DNA of 64,000 nt from Macrolepiota albuminosa (taxonomy: Eukaryota > Basidiomycota > Agaricomycetes > Agaricales > Agaricaceae), in the NCBI GenBank assembly GCA_027475525.1, contig JAMWFC010000044.1:869340-933339 (forward strand), written 5' to 3'. The notes beneath the pieces were generated by a model. It searched no databases. It was not told the DNA's origin and worked only from the letters and a program-made list of their open reading frames with translations. Within the stretch, counting starts at the first letter, position 1; every line of letters starts with the position of its first letter. Made by a program: the position numbers and the translations under genes. Positions 35,054 through 46,540 of this stretch are shown piece by piece.

Positions 35054-36038
35054 TGATGACGCCCAAAGTTTGGTCAGCAACAAATGTAACTTAAGTGTTA
35101 CCGTACCAAGAGTTTGCGTTGGGCGCGCTATAAGTGATTTGAGGAGTCCCAGGCAGGTCCCAGAGAACGTGTCTGTGAAAAAGGGGAAAAGTCGGTAACG
35201 GGGTCAGCAAGTGTCAAGCGCTAAGGTAAAGCACCTAAGGAAAATGCGGTAAGTGAACACGGCAAAGGTAAGCGGCAAGAGCACGATAAGCTTAGCGAAG
35301 TCTAAGCGTCGATAATGCCTGCCGTAGTTGCAAGGCGCGAGTATGTCGAGTATTGGCGAACGTCTGCAACTGCCGATGAGTTTGACATTGCCGATCGTAG
35401 CGTAAATGAGCTCTTGAGCGTAAGGGAGACTGAAGAAAGGGGAGTAGTGAACTCTGGTCTATTCGTCTGATCCATATGTACAAGTCGGTAAGTACTTTAT
35501 ATACTACAAGGAGTTCACCGTCGCCAGTGACCAACCATCGCCAAAGTGCGGTAAACTGGAAAATTTCATAGGGGTAGCTCCAACGGTTTCCGATCCCTAC
35601 TGTCCTTTGAGGACCCTTGGCGCCACCAGGCAGCAGATCGCGGTACTAAACCATCAATCCATCACCCTTCTGTCTGTCAGAACACCTAAGCGACGTTGGG
35701 CGCCAAATTGAGACGGTAAGCGGTGTCAGACGCCAAGGTCAAACGCCAAGCTGTCCGTCAGTTTTTGATAGATCATCAAGCTTCTCGCTAAGCGCTGTCG
35801 TCAGTGACTGATGCCATCTGTCAGTTGTCATTCTGTCTGCCGATCGGCGCTATCACTGATTGGATCTGCTTCTTGCCGTGCGCGGCCGTCAGAAGTGGCT
35901 TAAAATAGGTAGAACACGTGCGCTAAGTTCGGAACGAGTGCGGCAAGGTTTCCGGAGCCGGTGCCGAGCCTGCCGTTGATGCGCCTAACCTGTATAGGGT
36001 CCTATCATCATGCGCCTAACCTGTATAGGGTCCTATCA
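35054..36038 (-). repeat. element B 3' LTR (985 bp)
   Basis: Plus-strand reading TGATGACGCC...GGGTCCTATCA. It contains a 31-bp internal duplication at its right end (35979-36038), also present in the other LTR, so that duplication is genuine. Confidence 0.95.
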
Positions 36039-36047
36039 TCTCCCCCC
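36039..36047 (-). promoter_or_regulatory. element B polypurine tract
   Basis: The minus strand reads GGGGGGAGA directly before the 3' LTR, the usual priming site for plus-strand DNA synthesis. Confidence 0.8.
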
Positions 36048-36208
36048 AACTGAAAAATTGACTGTCCTCAGTCACCAAATAAGGCTACCATTACCGCTTT
36101 TGTGACAAGTGGTCCGTGCGTTCTTGAGATTTGGTTTATAGTCCTGGCGCATGAGTATGGACTTCGTTTCTCCTCCACATCTTTACCTGGCGCTTTAATA
36201 AATTTAAA

Positions 36209-38635
36209 ATGTCCTTCCGTATTCCAACTCCGCCCCCAGTACCCTCCCAGGCTGCCCAGGAAGCTGCCTACGCTTATATCGCCAAGGCTAACAATTTCAT
36301 TCGCCATATCGAGGGTGTTGGCGCCGAGGCGCCCCAAAAACTAGTGGTTGGCGTAATGAAGCTTTTGGAGCGTTGGTACGAAGTACGCGTCCTTGGCGTT
36401 GGGTGGGAGCGTGAGATCGAAGTGCGGGAATGGTGTCGTGCTCGGTATGTTGACAATCTTGGCGCCGAGTGGTTAGCGCCTTTCTCCCGTTTCGTAAGTT
36501 GCTTTTGCTGCCTGCCGTGTCGCTAACTGATCGAGTTGCCAGGCGCCTCCTCCCGTCCCAACAATTGAGGACGAGCTGGAGGATATTCTGTCCGGTGCCT
36601 TGCCGATGACGGTAAGCGCGCCAGCGGCAGAGTGAGTATTCCTAACCCATTCCTTTAACTTAGCTTTGGTCTGATTTGTCTCCTCACAGCAAACAGGAGG
36701 TGCTGGCGCCCTTGGCGCGGATGCAGGTAGCTGAGGAGCTGGCGGCGTGGCAAGAAGAAGTCTCCCAGGATGCTCGGGAGATCACCAGGGCTCTGGAGGA
36801 GCGGGAGCGGGTCAGGGAGTTGGCGGAGGAAATGGAGGGAGTTGCTGCAGGGAAGGCGCCTGCCGTTGAGAGGCAGGCGGTAGCAGAGGGATCCGGCAAG
36901 GTAGGTCGTGCCGGCAGCACTTTGAGCCCAGTGCTGCCGGCTAGCAAGTCGGGCTCGCCGAGGAAGCCGGCAGGTGCTTCCAAACGTAAGGTAAGTGCTG
37001 ATTTTGTTTGCCGTTGCTGACAGTCGCTAACGACTTTTGCAGAGTCGCAAGGCGGCTCCTCAATACGCGGTAAGTGGTCTCTTCTTTTTGGCCTGAAATC
37101 ACTAAGTCTTTGTAGGCGCCAACACAATCGAGCTTTGACGACAAGGAGCTCAAAGGACTGTTGTTGCCGCGTCGCGAGGAGGCAGTCCTTGATGAGGGGC
37201 AGGAGGCCGGGGTCGTAATGGAGGAAATGAAGGGGAAGAAGACCGTTTCCTTAGCGACACGGCAAGCCTTTAAGGAGGCGCGGGGGGCGGTAAGTGATTT
37301 TTCTGTCTCTTTTAGTTTCTGGCTAACTCTTAGCGCTAGTGCGACAAGTGCTGGGCAGACAACGACCCAGAAGGCTGCTGGTTCCCGACTGGGGCCCAGC
37401 CGTGCTATTGTTGTGGTGCCCTTAAGCGCGCCTGCACCATCGACGGGGCGAAGAGTCGCGAGCGTGGCGGTGCGCCAGACACACTTGTCGAGAAGACCTT
37501 TTCGCGCGCTGTCTTGGTTAGGAGGGCTAGGGAGTTTGTGGAGGGGCAGAGGGAGAAGGTCGCTGCCGGTGGTATGGCAGCCATTGGACGTGCCTCCTTG
37601 GCGTTGCCGACACGCCAAGGAGATGGGACGGAAACAGTCGGCCAACGAGGCGCTGGAGAGCGCCAAGGGACTTTGGTCCCAGAAAAACGACCAGCCCCTT
37701 CCCCCAGCAAAGGGAAGGGCAAAGCAAAACGACCTCGGGTAGTATCGTCGTCGTCTTCCCCCTCCCCAGCCCCTCGAGACACTGAAATGAAGGATTTGGA
37801 GAAGGCATTGGCGGCGAGTCGCCTGCCTCCTCAAGATCCTGAGGCAGGCCCAAGTGGTCTCTTATCGCCTATCCAGTTGGCGGCGAGGTCCCTTGGCGAG
37901 GAGCAGGAGGTAGGAGAGCGGGCAGTGGTTGGCGACTCGGCGCCGCCAGAGGAGCGGAAAGAAGCCCCCGTCGACGTCAAGATGGGGGATGAGGAGAAGG
38001 CAGAGGGAGCGGTAGCGGGAGGAGATGAAGACGCCGAAGGGGAGGACAAAGAAACCTTGGCGACGCAGCACGAAGGTGGCGGAGAGGAGACCTCGGCAAA
38101 GGAGGTGGTTGGAGGAGAGGAGGCAGCGGCAAGAGCTGCCCAGGAGGAGCCTGAGTGGCAGTGGCTGCCGCCTTTCGGTAACGTCGCCCCCTGGGAAGTA
38201 TCTGACCCTGAGTACGTTGCCAGATTGGAGCCAAGGCGCCCCGTTGTCGCCAGAGTAAACCCTGCCTGGACTCCCCAGCCGCAGCCAACGGTTACTGGCG
38301 ACGCTTTCAACTGGCTGGGGCAAGACCTCGTATACCCGGTGGTGGCGCTTAACCCGCGGGAGATGTTGGAGAGGTTTTCAAGGAGGGCGGCAACGATGGC
38401 GTCGTCTATGGAGCGGGAGCGGGAACGAGTTCGAGGTCAGCTTATGGCGCTGCGCTTGCGCTATTCCAACTTGGGTCGCAGCCTCCACGTCTTGCGAGAT
38501 TACCAAGCGGATTGCCAAGCCGCTATGGATTGGCAAGCTGCCAACAACATCTTGCCGGGCGATCTCTTGCCTCTTCGCAATTCCTCGTTACCGGTGTCTG
38601 ACGATTCCTTGCCGATGGATGACGAAAGTGAGTAA
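36209..38635 (+). CDS. element B antisense gene: Zn2Cys6-like cluster plus coiled-coil protein, 6 exons
   Basis: Exons 36209-36493, 36543-36631, 36690-36990, 37043-37069, 37116-37289, 37340-38635; all introns are 46-58 nt GT-AG. Joined they give 723 aa without a stop. The N-terminal 95 residues are helical with a Pro-rich start; then comes a charged helical region (EERERVRELAEEMEG). A cysteine cluster C-x2-C-x8-C-x8-C-x2-C-x6-C starts at the first codon of exon 6. It is followed by a basic patch (KGKGKAKRPR), Ser/Pro- and Glu-rich low complexity, a Trp-rich stretch (EWQWLPPF...APWEV) and a C-terminal coiled coil (REMLERFSRRAATMASSMER). The gene starts 170 bp inside the 3' LTR and runs toward integrase. 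The spacing resembles fungal Zn(II)2Cys6 DNA-binding domains. Nuclear DNA-binding or regulatory role is inference. Unlike gag-pol of B, this gene is intact. Confidence 0.8.
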
Positions 38636-39067
38636 ATGGACCTTAGCGTAGATAGGCCGTTTATGTAAATATTTTTCTTTTTGCTACCGTCCAATGTTAT
38701 TTCTGTCTTGCCGCCTCGTTTTTGAGTGAAAGGATAAGTCCCATAATCTGAGTTAGCGCAGCCGCAGAAAGCAGAGAAAGCAAAGCAAAGAGAAAGCAAG
38801 CGGCAAGTATTCTAAGGTAGGTTTTAGCAAGAGCAATAGTATGTGAGGGACTTAGACAAATTTTGAGGAAAAAGGGAAACACTCAGTAAATCATCATGGC
38901 GAAAAACCCTTGGCGAGAGTTGCACAATGCGCTAAGCGTTGGCGACACGCTAGCGCTGCGACTTGACTACATAAGGAATGGTCTGTTGAATATAGTATAG
39001 TAAGTATCGGCAAGCAAGATAAGTACTATAAGTAATAGAAATTGAGAGCTTATCAGTATAGTCTTTT

Positions 39068-39886
39068 CTAATCATTTTCTTCTTCTTCAACTAGAGTCGG
39101 TAAGTCATCATCATCCAATAATTCTGTTTCTTCAAGTTCCCTAAGCTTGGCGGTGTCGATATCTAGCGCTTCAAGCGGCAAGTCAATGTGTTCTCTAGCG
39201 AGGTATGGCAATAGGCGAAAAGCGGCAACAGGTCGATGCAGTACTGAACCATCTAATTCACAGAGCACGTAAGCGCCTCCACGGTTACGGGAGATAACTA
39301 CCAAAGGTCCTAGATAGCGAGGGCGCATTTTCTTGTTGTATGAGGTTTCAATTTTGGAGTTGCGCATAAGCACTAGCGCTCCCCGCAGGAAGTTGTAATT
39401 TTTGATAGTCGCGCTATGGTCGGTTTCGAATCGCAGGGCTGCTTGGCGACGAGCGCTAAAGACTACCTCGTGGAGTCGGTCTAAATCTTCTTTCCTTCGC
39501 TGGAGGTCAATGGCTCGTCTGGCGATAAGGTCGGTAGTCGCTAAGATGCTGTTGGGTGCTGGCTGAAGATAGGTCACTTGAATGGTAACTCTTTCCGACC
39601 ATAATACTGAATATGTCGCTTCACTCCAACAAGACTCGTCGCCATTGACTGCCTTGAAGAGCGCTTGCCGAACGTCAAAGTGTGGTCTCTCTACCAGGCC
39701 ATTGGCGCGCTTGTTGTAGCCAGATACTCGAATGTGGTGAATGTTGTATTTCTTGGCAAGATATGTAAGCGCTTTGATAATGGGCGCACCGTTATCCGTG
39801 ACGATTTCTCTTAGCGCTCCCCAACGGCAAATGACGTCCTCAAATAGCCACTTGGCGACCGCGTTGGTATTTTCTCTTTGAAGCAT
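39068..39886 (-). CDS. element B integrase core and C-terminal part (partial)
   Basis: 272 codons from 39886. Catalytic core from EIVTDNGAPIIKA (second Asp) through RVSGYNKRANGLVER (Glu region), then a GALVLMRNSKIE/RPRYLGPLVVI block typical of the integrase C-terminal domain, ending in an acidic tail. No chromodomain is evident, unlike A and C. It is separated from the upstream frame by a single TGA (39887-39889) in the context WPEF-stop-ML, where an Arg codon CGA is the likely ancestor. Confidence 0.85.
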   Translation of the reverse strand: MLQRENTNAVAKWLFEDVICRWGALREIVTDNGAPIIKALTYLAKKYNIHHIRVSGYNKRANGLVERPHFDVRQALFKAVNGDESCWSEATYSVLWSERVTIQVTYLQPAPNSILATTDLIARRAIDLQRRKEDLDRLHEVVFSARRQAALRFETDHSATIKNYNFLRGALVLMRNSKIETSYNKKMRPRYLGPLVVISRNRGGAYVLCELDGSVLHRPVAAFRLLPYLAREHIDLPLEALDIDTAKLRELEETELLDDDDLPTLVEEEEND

Positions 39887-40468
39887 TCAAAATTCAGGCC
39901 AGTGGATTAGCGAGCAACGACCTTGAATGATGTACTTGTAGTGACCAGATTTGGGCATGTGCATGGTGTCGACGTAGATTTTGCTGAAGAGGGGAGCTGG
40001 CGTTGCAACGGTTGGCGGTATGAGCACTTGGCGCGTCTGTTGAATTTGGCAAAGGTGGCAAGTCCTAATGTACCAGGCGATGTCGGCACTAGCGTGTGGC
40101 CACCAGAATCGTTCTAGCAGAGAAGCTCGGGTAGCATACAGACCTCTATGCCCTAGTTCGTCATGCATGGCGCGCAAGACTCGTAAGCGACTTGCTGGCT
40201 TGATGATCAGCTTGTGAGCGCCGTCTTGATTTCGTCGCCAAAGTCGGTTGTCGGTAAAGAAGAAATGGGTAGCGTATCGGATAAAAGTAGCGTATTGTTC
40301 GTCGGTAAGGTCTGGGGGTCGCTTAAGGTCTTGTATCCATTGCTCGACTACTAACAGGCGACTGTCTTCCGCCTTTGCCTTGGCAGATCGGGGAACGGCA
40401 TCGTAGGTCAGGTTTTTGCTGTCTTCTCTTAGCGACTGGGGTTCCTGTACGATTTTTACGGGAGGCAA
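39887..40468 (-). CDS. element B integrase zinc-binding domain and core start (partial)
   Basis: 193 codons. Contains the HHCC zinc-binding module: H in MHDELGHRGLYATRA, Cys in CHLCQIQQTRQ. Then the core start with the first catalytic Asp (KIYVDTMHMPKS). The upstream join to RNase H is broken by duplication 8. Confidence 0.85.
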   Translation of the reverse strand: MPPVKIVQEPQSLREDSKNLTYDAVPRSAKAKAEDSRLLVVEQWIQDLKRPPDLTDEQYATFIRYATHFFFTDNRLWRRNQDGAHKLIIKPASRLRVLRAMHDELGHRGLYATRASLLERFWWPHASADIAWYIRTCHLCQIQQTRQVLIPPTVATPAPLFSKIYVDTMHMPKSGHYKYIIQGRCSLIHWPEF

Positions 40469-40567
40469 GTCTTGTCCAAGGATGCTTGCCTTTTGCTGTC
40501 TTCTCTTAGCGACTGGGGTTCCTGTACGATTTTTACGGGAGGCAAGTCTTGTCCAAGGATGCTTGCC
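40414..40567. repeat. 77-bp exact tandem duplication 8
   Basis: Copies 40414-40490 and 40491-40567. It splits element B pol between RNase H and integrase. Confidence 0.95.
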
Positions 40568-42899
40568 ATGTAGAATGTGAGGGGTGCGCTAAAGGTCTCG
40601 GGGCGGTAAGGGACTATGGGATGTAAAAAGATGCAGGTAGGCTGTTGCCGTCGTAGTAGGGGGATTGGTTGTTGTATGAGGTGCATGAAACCATGTAAGC
40701 GGTCGATCCAGTCCTCGAAATCGCTATCAGCCTGTGGGTCCACTGCCGGGTCGCCAGGCTGCCGTGGTCGCCTAGAAAGTCCATCTGGTCCGTGGAAAGA
40801 GCTCTTGACGTGTACCAACTCAAAGTGAAACATGAGGATAGCGACTACCCACCGGTTCATGCTAGCGGACGGCTGGATATCGGGATTCTGCAGCATGCCT
40901 TTGATGTACCTAGCGTCGACTTCAACAATAAGGTTGCGCACGCCAATCAAATACATCTTTAGCGACCGGAAGGCTTTGAAGAGTCCATAGAGCTCTAGCT
41001 TAGGCTGACTGTAGCGAGACTCTCGGTCGTTTAGCGTGATCGACCCAAAGCGGTTGTAGCGTCGCTGTTTCCGATTGTCGCTAAGGCACTGGCACAAGAA
41101 GTAGCCAACAGCAATGTATGAGGTATCCACCGCCAAGATAACAGGGTCAGCAGAGGTATAATCGATGGGGACTAGGGGCTTGGCGTCCTGCAGAGCTTTT
41201 ACCAAGTCTTGTTGAGCGGTAACCTGGTCTGGCCCAAATTCGAAGGGCTCGTTAGCGCGGGTGAGTCGGTTAAGGGCGTGTGCGCGATGGGCAAAGTTCT
41301 TGACGAATATCCTGAGAACGCCAACGGTACCAAGAAAGGCGCGAACTTCAGATAAGTCGCGGCAAGGACCCCAGCGCTCCAAGAGTGCTAAGCAAGACTC
41401 GTCGGGAACGCGTCCGTCGGGAGTGCAGATGTGACCAAGTATTTTGAACCTTGGCGCGCAAAGGAGGAGCTTATGGCCGCTAAAGGTACCACCGCTATAC
41501 TTCATACGTTGGAGAACTCGATTGAGCAGCAGGAAAAATTCCCATAGCGCTGAGCGAATGTTGGAGTTCTCGGGATGGGTCACCGGTAAGCCGTTTACGA
41601 GTCGCCAGTCTTTGGGACCTTTGACGCCAACGTCATCAATGAAGCTAAGGACATGGTGCGGTATCTCGGGTTGGAGGATGAATGTGATGTCGTCATGGAA
41701 TATAGGGACTGAGTTTGTCCATCCCATCGGTAAGGTGACTAGGCGCAAGGCGCCAAACAGAGTTTGAAAGGTAGTGAGATCCCGGGAAGAGGGGTGTATC
41801 AGGCGTTCGTCATAGCCAACGTAGAGGTCAAGGGTAGCGCCACAAATGCGCCTGGCAAAGGACTCGGCAACGTGGTCAGGGAAAGGCGGTACGCCAGAGT
41901 GTCGTATTGTAACTCTATTCAGCGGCTCAAGACTGTGGACTATGCGTAGATTGCCGTTCTTCTTGAGGACGCAGAACCAACGGGAGCGGTAAGAACTATT
42001 TGAGGGCTCGTAGACGCCAGCCTGTATCTTGGTCCTAATGATTTGGCAGACCTCGGCTTCAATTCCAGGCGGTAACGGTCGGTTGTGCTCAGTCCAGCCT
42101 GTATCTTGGTCCTAATGATTTGGCAGACCTCGGCTTCAATTCCAGGCGGTAACGGTCGGTTGTGCTCAGTCCATGGCACGTGAGGGATAGTCGGGATGAC
42201 GACAGGCAGGAAGAAATCTGTACGTAGACTGCCGCGTTCTGAGTCCTCCCAAGCGAAGGCTTTGTCTTGCTTAGCGACAAGATCGGTAAGGACATTCAAC
42301 TCATCTTTGGTCAAAAATCCTGTGTCGTGCTCCTTGGCAAATTGTTGCTGGCGTTCCTCGGTAAAACGTCCTGTCGGCTGAAAGGGTGGCGGATTCGGTG
42401 ATAAAGTCGGCATGTCGGCAAGAGGGTCGCCAATAATCTGGCGCTCGATTCTAAACGTCTCGGGAGAGTGCGTAGCGATGGGCTTTGTTTTAAGCGCAAC
42501 TGGCTTATATTTCTTTTTAACTTGAACCCCTTTCCTTTTGGGAGCGTTAGCTTGGTTATATACAGAGGTGGAAAGGGGAACTGTAGCCTGAGGAGCGGCA
42601 AGTCCAAGAACGGCAGGAGACGAGGCTCCGGGAAGAGTAGTGAGATAGGTGTCGGTAGACGCAATACTTTGAAAAGATTCGGAAGCGGTAAGGTACAAGT
42701 AGGCAAGAGAAGAGTCGGTAATGTTTTGATTTTTCTGGGAAGGCTCTGCGTCGGTAGTGGGTAAAGTAGTTAAAACATCTTCGTCAAGAAAAGCAGTAGA
42801 CAAAACAGTTACAAGACCAGTTAAATGGTCAAATTCTAGCGTTAGCGCCACATCTCCGTGATCGTCGCCAATCACCTCCTCGATGGTCTGTGAAAACAC
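40456..42899 (-). pseudogene. element B reverse transcriptase and RNase H
   Basis: Open from 42899 to about 42094 (linker and RT start: FAWEDSERGSLRTDF, PHVPWTEHNRPLPPG), broken by duplication 9 at 42017. It continues as IVHSLEPLNRVTI and LDLYVGYDERLI (first RT Asp), then the 430-codon frame 41748-40456 with LPMGWTNSVPIFHDD, SFIDDVGVKGP (the YxDD motif is FIDD), LGHICTPDGR, and RNase H (AVDTSYIAVG, SRYSQPKLELYGL, FHGPDGLSRRP). A one-base indel near 42909 is needed to join it to the protease frame. Otherwise all catalytic residues remain. Confidence 0.85.
42017..42170. repeat. 77-bp exact tandem duplication 9
   Basis: Copies 42017-42093 and 42094-42170, in the RT N-terminal part of element B. 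Confidence 0.95.
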
Positions 42900-43063
42900 C
42901 GGTAGGGTCGTTCGTTGGCGTGCTGGTCGGTAAACTCTGGTGGCTTAGCGAGGGCGCCTTTTCGTTGTCCCCTAGGGAACGTTGGCACCGTTCGTCGGAT
43001 TCCGGAATTAGGGTCGCTAATTGTGAGGGTCGTTTCCTCGTCGGTAACTGTCTTGACGACTGA

Positions 43064-44251
43064 TCACGCCAAGACGTCGAAAGGTCTGCCGAGTAGTAAG
43101 TCGTAAGCCGGGGAGCGTAAAATGTGGATCTGAAGATAAAACGTAATGTCGCCAAGGGTGCATGGCACATTCTTGGCGAGGCCGAGGGATCTGTCTACGG
43201 TACCGTTAGCGCTCTGCATGTTTAGTATAACCGTAGGGTCGTAAATGAGGCCTAGATCATTAGCGACTTCTGCTGCCATAGAAATAATCTGAGACCCGCT
43301 ATCCACGATTGCCTCTACTTCGTGCTTATTGTCTACGGTTAGCGCGACCGAGCGGATAGCGTGCGATTCTTGAGCGACGGTAAGGATGGCGGGGTCCTCT
43401 CCATGGTCCACAGACCTAAGGTAGGTCTCCACTGGGTCCACAGAGGTGGCGTTAGCGATGGAGTCGGCAAGAGGCTCATCAGTGTCGGGAGAGTCGATGG
43501 TAACAGAAAAACCAGGAAGCGCGTCGTCGAGTTCATCAACCTCGGCAACGGCTGTCGCCAAGGGTCGTCGGGGAGTGACTGCCGTCTTGACCTGGTTGCG
43601 GACGTCGGGAGCAATACTACAAAGTTCTTCTACTGACAAGGTGACGGCGGTTTTCATGATACGGTTAAAAACGTGGTTAGATTTCTCTATGTCGAAAATT
43701 GGCGCAGTAGGTCGGTAACCACCTTCAGGACGTTTCTCGGGAGCAGCAAAGTTTCGCTGTGCGGGTGCGTGATAACGGTCGGGAATCCCTGAGTAGGGAT
43801 GGAGAGGCGGCAAAGGCGGTTTGGGAGCGGCAGCGGACGACGATGGTTCTGGAGTGGTAGCTGGTGGTGTGGCAGGAGCAGAAGTCGGTGGCTTACTAGC
43901 GGGAGGCATCGGCTTATATCCTTTGAGAGGTTGTTTGGGCTGCTTAACTTCAACCCCATCAAACACCTGATTCTTCAACAAATCCAGTTCCTGCTGTAGC
44001 TTAGCGATCCGCTCTTCCCGCGAAAAAGTAGGGTCGTCGCCAACGCTGTCAAAATGTAAGACCTCGTGAACCATTTGCTGTTGGGTCGCCTGTTCTGGGT
44101 CGGGGTTGGCGTTGCCGGAAAGCGTGCCGGTAACGATTTGTCCTGGGTTGCGCCTATGCCACTCATCAACTCGCTCCTGGAAGGACTTCTTGTCTGGGTA
44201 GTTGGGAATGATGGCGCCAGTGGTGAGGACTATCTTGCCGTCGATAGCCCG
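43064..44251 (-). CDS. element B protease region (partial)
   Basis: An open frame continuous with gag apart from TGA 44252-44254. Starts with a coiled segment (EERIAKLQQELDLLKNQ), a Pro-rich linker, an ELCSIAPDVRNQVK block, and the retropepsin active site VEAIVDSGSQIISM, ending LLLGRPFDVLA before TGA 43064-43066. Both stops sit where Arg (CGA) is the expected residue from context, so they look like C-to-T changes at CpG. Confidence 0.8.
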   Translation of the reverse strand, partial: RAIDGKIVLTTGAIIPNYPDKKSFQERVDEWHRRNPGQIVTGTLSGNANPDPEQATQQQMVHEVLHFDSVGDDPTFSREERIAKLQQELDLLKNQVFDGVEVKQPKQPLKGYKPMPPASKPPTSAPATPPATTPEPSSSAAAPKPPLPPLHPYSGIPDRYHAPAQRNFAAPEKRPEGGYRPTAPIFDIEKSNHVFNRIMKTAVTLSVEELCSIAPDVRNQVKTAVTPRRPLATAVAEVDELDDALPGFSVTIDSPDTDEPLADSIANATSVDPVETYLRSVDHGEDPAILTVAQESHAIRSVALTVDNKHEVEAIVDSGSQIISMAAEVANDLGLIYDPTVILNMQSANGTVDRSLGLAKNVPCTLGDITFYLQIHILRSPAYDLLLGRPFDVLA

Positions 44252-45172
44252 TCAAATCCTTCCTTGCCGAATGTAGTTTTCTAGGGTAACGCAGCGTCCT
44301 CTAGTCATAGTATGGCCAATTTCCCCACAGAAGTGGCAAGGGCCAGGTGCGGGTACGTTAGCGGGTCGGTTAGCAGTGAGGTTGGTGGTGATCATGGTTT
44401 CAATACGCGTCATAGCGGAGGCGACAGCGGCGGTAATAGCAGCATTGAGCTCTTCTTTCTTAACGAAGTCGGTAGCAGGAGGCGGGATGGGAATGATACC
44501 GTTAGTTCGCTCAGGGGGTGGGCTCGTCCTAGCGCGTGGTATGCCAACGCCAGTGTCGGTCCCCTTGAGAACCCATTTACCGGCTTCAAAGACGTCGGCA
44601 ACGTTATAGGGCTCGTCAGGGTGATGGGCCTGATGAACTATCTCTAGGCGACGAGCAATACGAGTCCACAGTGAAGTCGGGATGCCTTGCTGAAATAGGC
44701 GACGCTCCTCGTTAATATAGAGCTTGCCGTTCTGCAGAAGCCACCTAGCGATTTTCTGGAACTCGCGGTAATACGTAGAGAACGCGCCAAGCAAAGATGT
44801 GCCGTTGTCGAAAGATTCCTGTACTAGTTTCTGCAACTCGTTTATCGTGTATCGGGTAGCCTCCTCAGCGCCAGGGTACAGCTGGATAACTGCCGTCTTC
44901 CAGTCCTCATACGAAGCGCCTTGAGCTGGGGCTGGCGGGGCGGCAGGAACAAAGGCGGCAAACTCGGTCAAACCTGTCCACGTCTCTGCCGTGTCATACG
45001 ATACGTATCTTGCCGCGTACTCCTTCATCTGCGTGTGGTCGGTAATGTTACAATCTCTGAATAGATACTCCAACTCCTTAAAATACTGGGAGAGCTCCCG
45101 TGGCTTGGACTCGTCCCATTTCGGTGCCGAGAAGTGGTTGCGTGGCGGCATGCGCTGGACTTGTTGTTCCAT
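44252..45172 (-). CDS. element B gag
   Basis: 306 codons. The N-terminal capsid-like helical region (KPRELSQYFKELEYLFRDC, a pattern common to gag proteins of this group) is followed by a linker and a C-terminal zinc knuckle of form C-x2-C-x4-H-x6-C (CHFCGEIGHTMTRGRC), with a longer last gap than the canonical x4. It packages element RNA in virus-like particles, by family knowledge. Start at the Met 380 bp inside the primer-binding site; ends at the TGA described for the protease entry. Confidence 0.85.
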   Translation of the reverse strand: MEQQVQRMPPRNHFSAPKWDESKPRELSQYFKELEYLFRDCNITDHTQMKEYAARYVSYDTAETWTGLTEFAAFVPAAPPAPAQGASYEDWKTAVIQLYPGAEEATRYTINELQKLVQESFDNGTSLLGAFSTYYREFQKIARWLLQNGKLYINEERRLFQQGIPTSLWTRIARRLEIVHQAHHPDEPYNVADVFEAGKWVLKGTDTGVGIPRARTSPPPERTNGIIPIPPPATDFVKKEELNAAITAAVASAMTRIETMITTNLTANRPANVPAPGPCHFCGEIGHTMTRGRCVTLENYIRQGRI

Positions 45173-45555
45173 AGCGACTGTGTTGGCGAGTTCGGTTAGC
45201 GGAGGTGGGGAAGGAGTTCTAGGTATTGGTGACGGGGTAAGAGAAATGGCGAATTGAGAAAGCGGTGTTAAAGGAGTGATGGGAGTGACTGATTGCGGTA
45301 AGGCAAAGGGCGACGCTAAGGGGTCGTCGGCACTATAATCGAGGGAATGCGGGAAGAGATCAGGAAAAGCGTCTACAGTGGCGTTCTGTAGTTCCTGGGC
45401 AAGAGAGAGACCCGGTAAGGCACCAGGTGGTTGTGGAGTTGATGGGTGGGAAGGAGCTATGCCTTCTGCCGACTGGTCTAGCAGGCGGCGCCTACGCTGG
45501 AGACAGGTTTCTGGCGGAATTCTGCCCTAGAGATCCCTCGCGGTGGGCTCCAATT
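45173..45555 (-). promoter_or_regulatory. element B leader with primer-binding site
   Basis: In the element's sense, TGGAGCCCACC (plus-strand 45542-45552) lies 3 nt inside the 5' LTR. Beginning with TGG, it can pair with the CCA end of a tRNA. The remaining leader has no long ORF. Confidence 0.65.
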
Positions 45556-46540
45556 TGATGACGCCCAAAGTTTGGTCAGCAACAAATGTAACTTAAGTGT
45601 TACCATACCAAGAGTTTGCGTTGGGCGTGCTATAAGTGATTTGAGGAGTCCCAGGCAGGTCCCAGAGAACGCGTCTGTGAAAAAGGGGAAAAGTCGGTAA
45701 CGGGGTCAGCAAGTGTCAAGCGCTAAGGTAAAGCACCTAAGGAAAATGCGGTAAGTGAACACGGCAAAGGTAAGCGGCAAGAGCACGATAAGCTTAGCGA
45801 AGTCTAAGCGTCGATAATGCCTGCCGTAGTTGCAAGGCGCGAGTATGTCGAGTATTGGCGAACGTCTGCAACTGCCGATGAGTTTGACGTTGCCGATCGT
45901 AGCGTAAATGAGCTCTTGAGCGTAAGGGAGACTGAAGAAAGGGGAGTAGTGAACTCTGGTCTATTCGTCTGATCCATATGTACAAGTCGGTAAGTACTTT
46001 ATATACTACAAGGAGTTCACCGTCGCCAGTGACCAACCATCGCCAAAGTGCGGTAAACTGGAAAATTTCATAGGGGTAGCTCCAACGGTTTCCGATCCCT
46101 ACTGTCCTTTGAGGACCCTTGGCGCCACCAGGCAGCAGATCGCGGTACTAAACCATCAATCCATCACCCTTCTGTCTGTCAGAACACCTAAGCGACGTTG
46201 GGCGCCAAATTGAGACGGTAAGCGGTGTCAGACGCCAAGGTCAAACGCCAAGCTGTCCGTCAGTTTTTGATAGATCATCAAGCTTCTCGCTAAGCGCTGT
46301 CGTCAGTGACTGATGCCATCTGTCAGTTGTCATTCTGTCTGCCGATCGGCGCTATCACTGATTGGATCTGCTTCTTGCCGTGCGCGGCCGTCAGAAGTGG
46401 CTTAAAATAGGTAGAACGCGTGCGCTAAGTTCGGAACGAGTGCGGCAAGGTTTCCGGAGCCGGTGCCGAGCCTGCCGTTGATGCGCCTAACCTGTATAGG
46501 GTCCTATCATCATGCGCCTAACCTGTATAGGGTCCTATCA
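45556..46540 (-). repeat. element B 5' LTR (985 bp)
   Basis: Differs from the other LTR at five positions that I could see, each a CG against CA or TG. Confidence 0.95.

Larger units (their letters stand above)
35054..46540 (-). mobile_element. Gypsy element B, 11.5 kb, young insertion in A1
   Basis: Two LTRs of identical length (985 bp: 35054-36038 and 45556-46540), with five differences seen by eye. Flanking 4-bp target duplication CCGT (35050-35053 and 46541-46544). The element's sense is the minus strand: primer-binding site next to the right LTR, purine tract next to the left LTR, gag-pol from 45172 to 39068. A large spliced gene on the opposite strand (36209-38635) fills the space between integrase and 3' LTR. 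Confidence 0.93.
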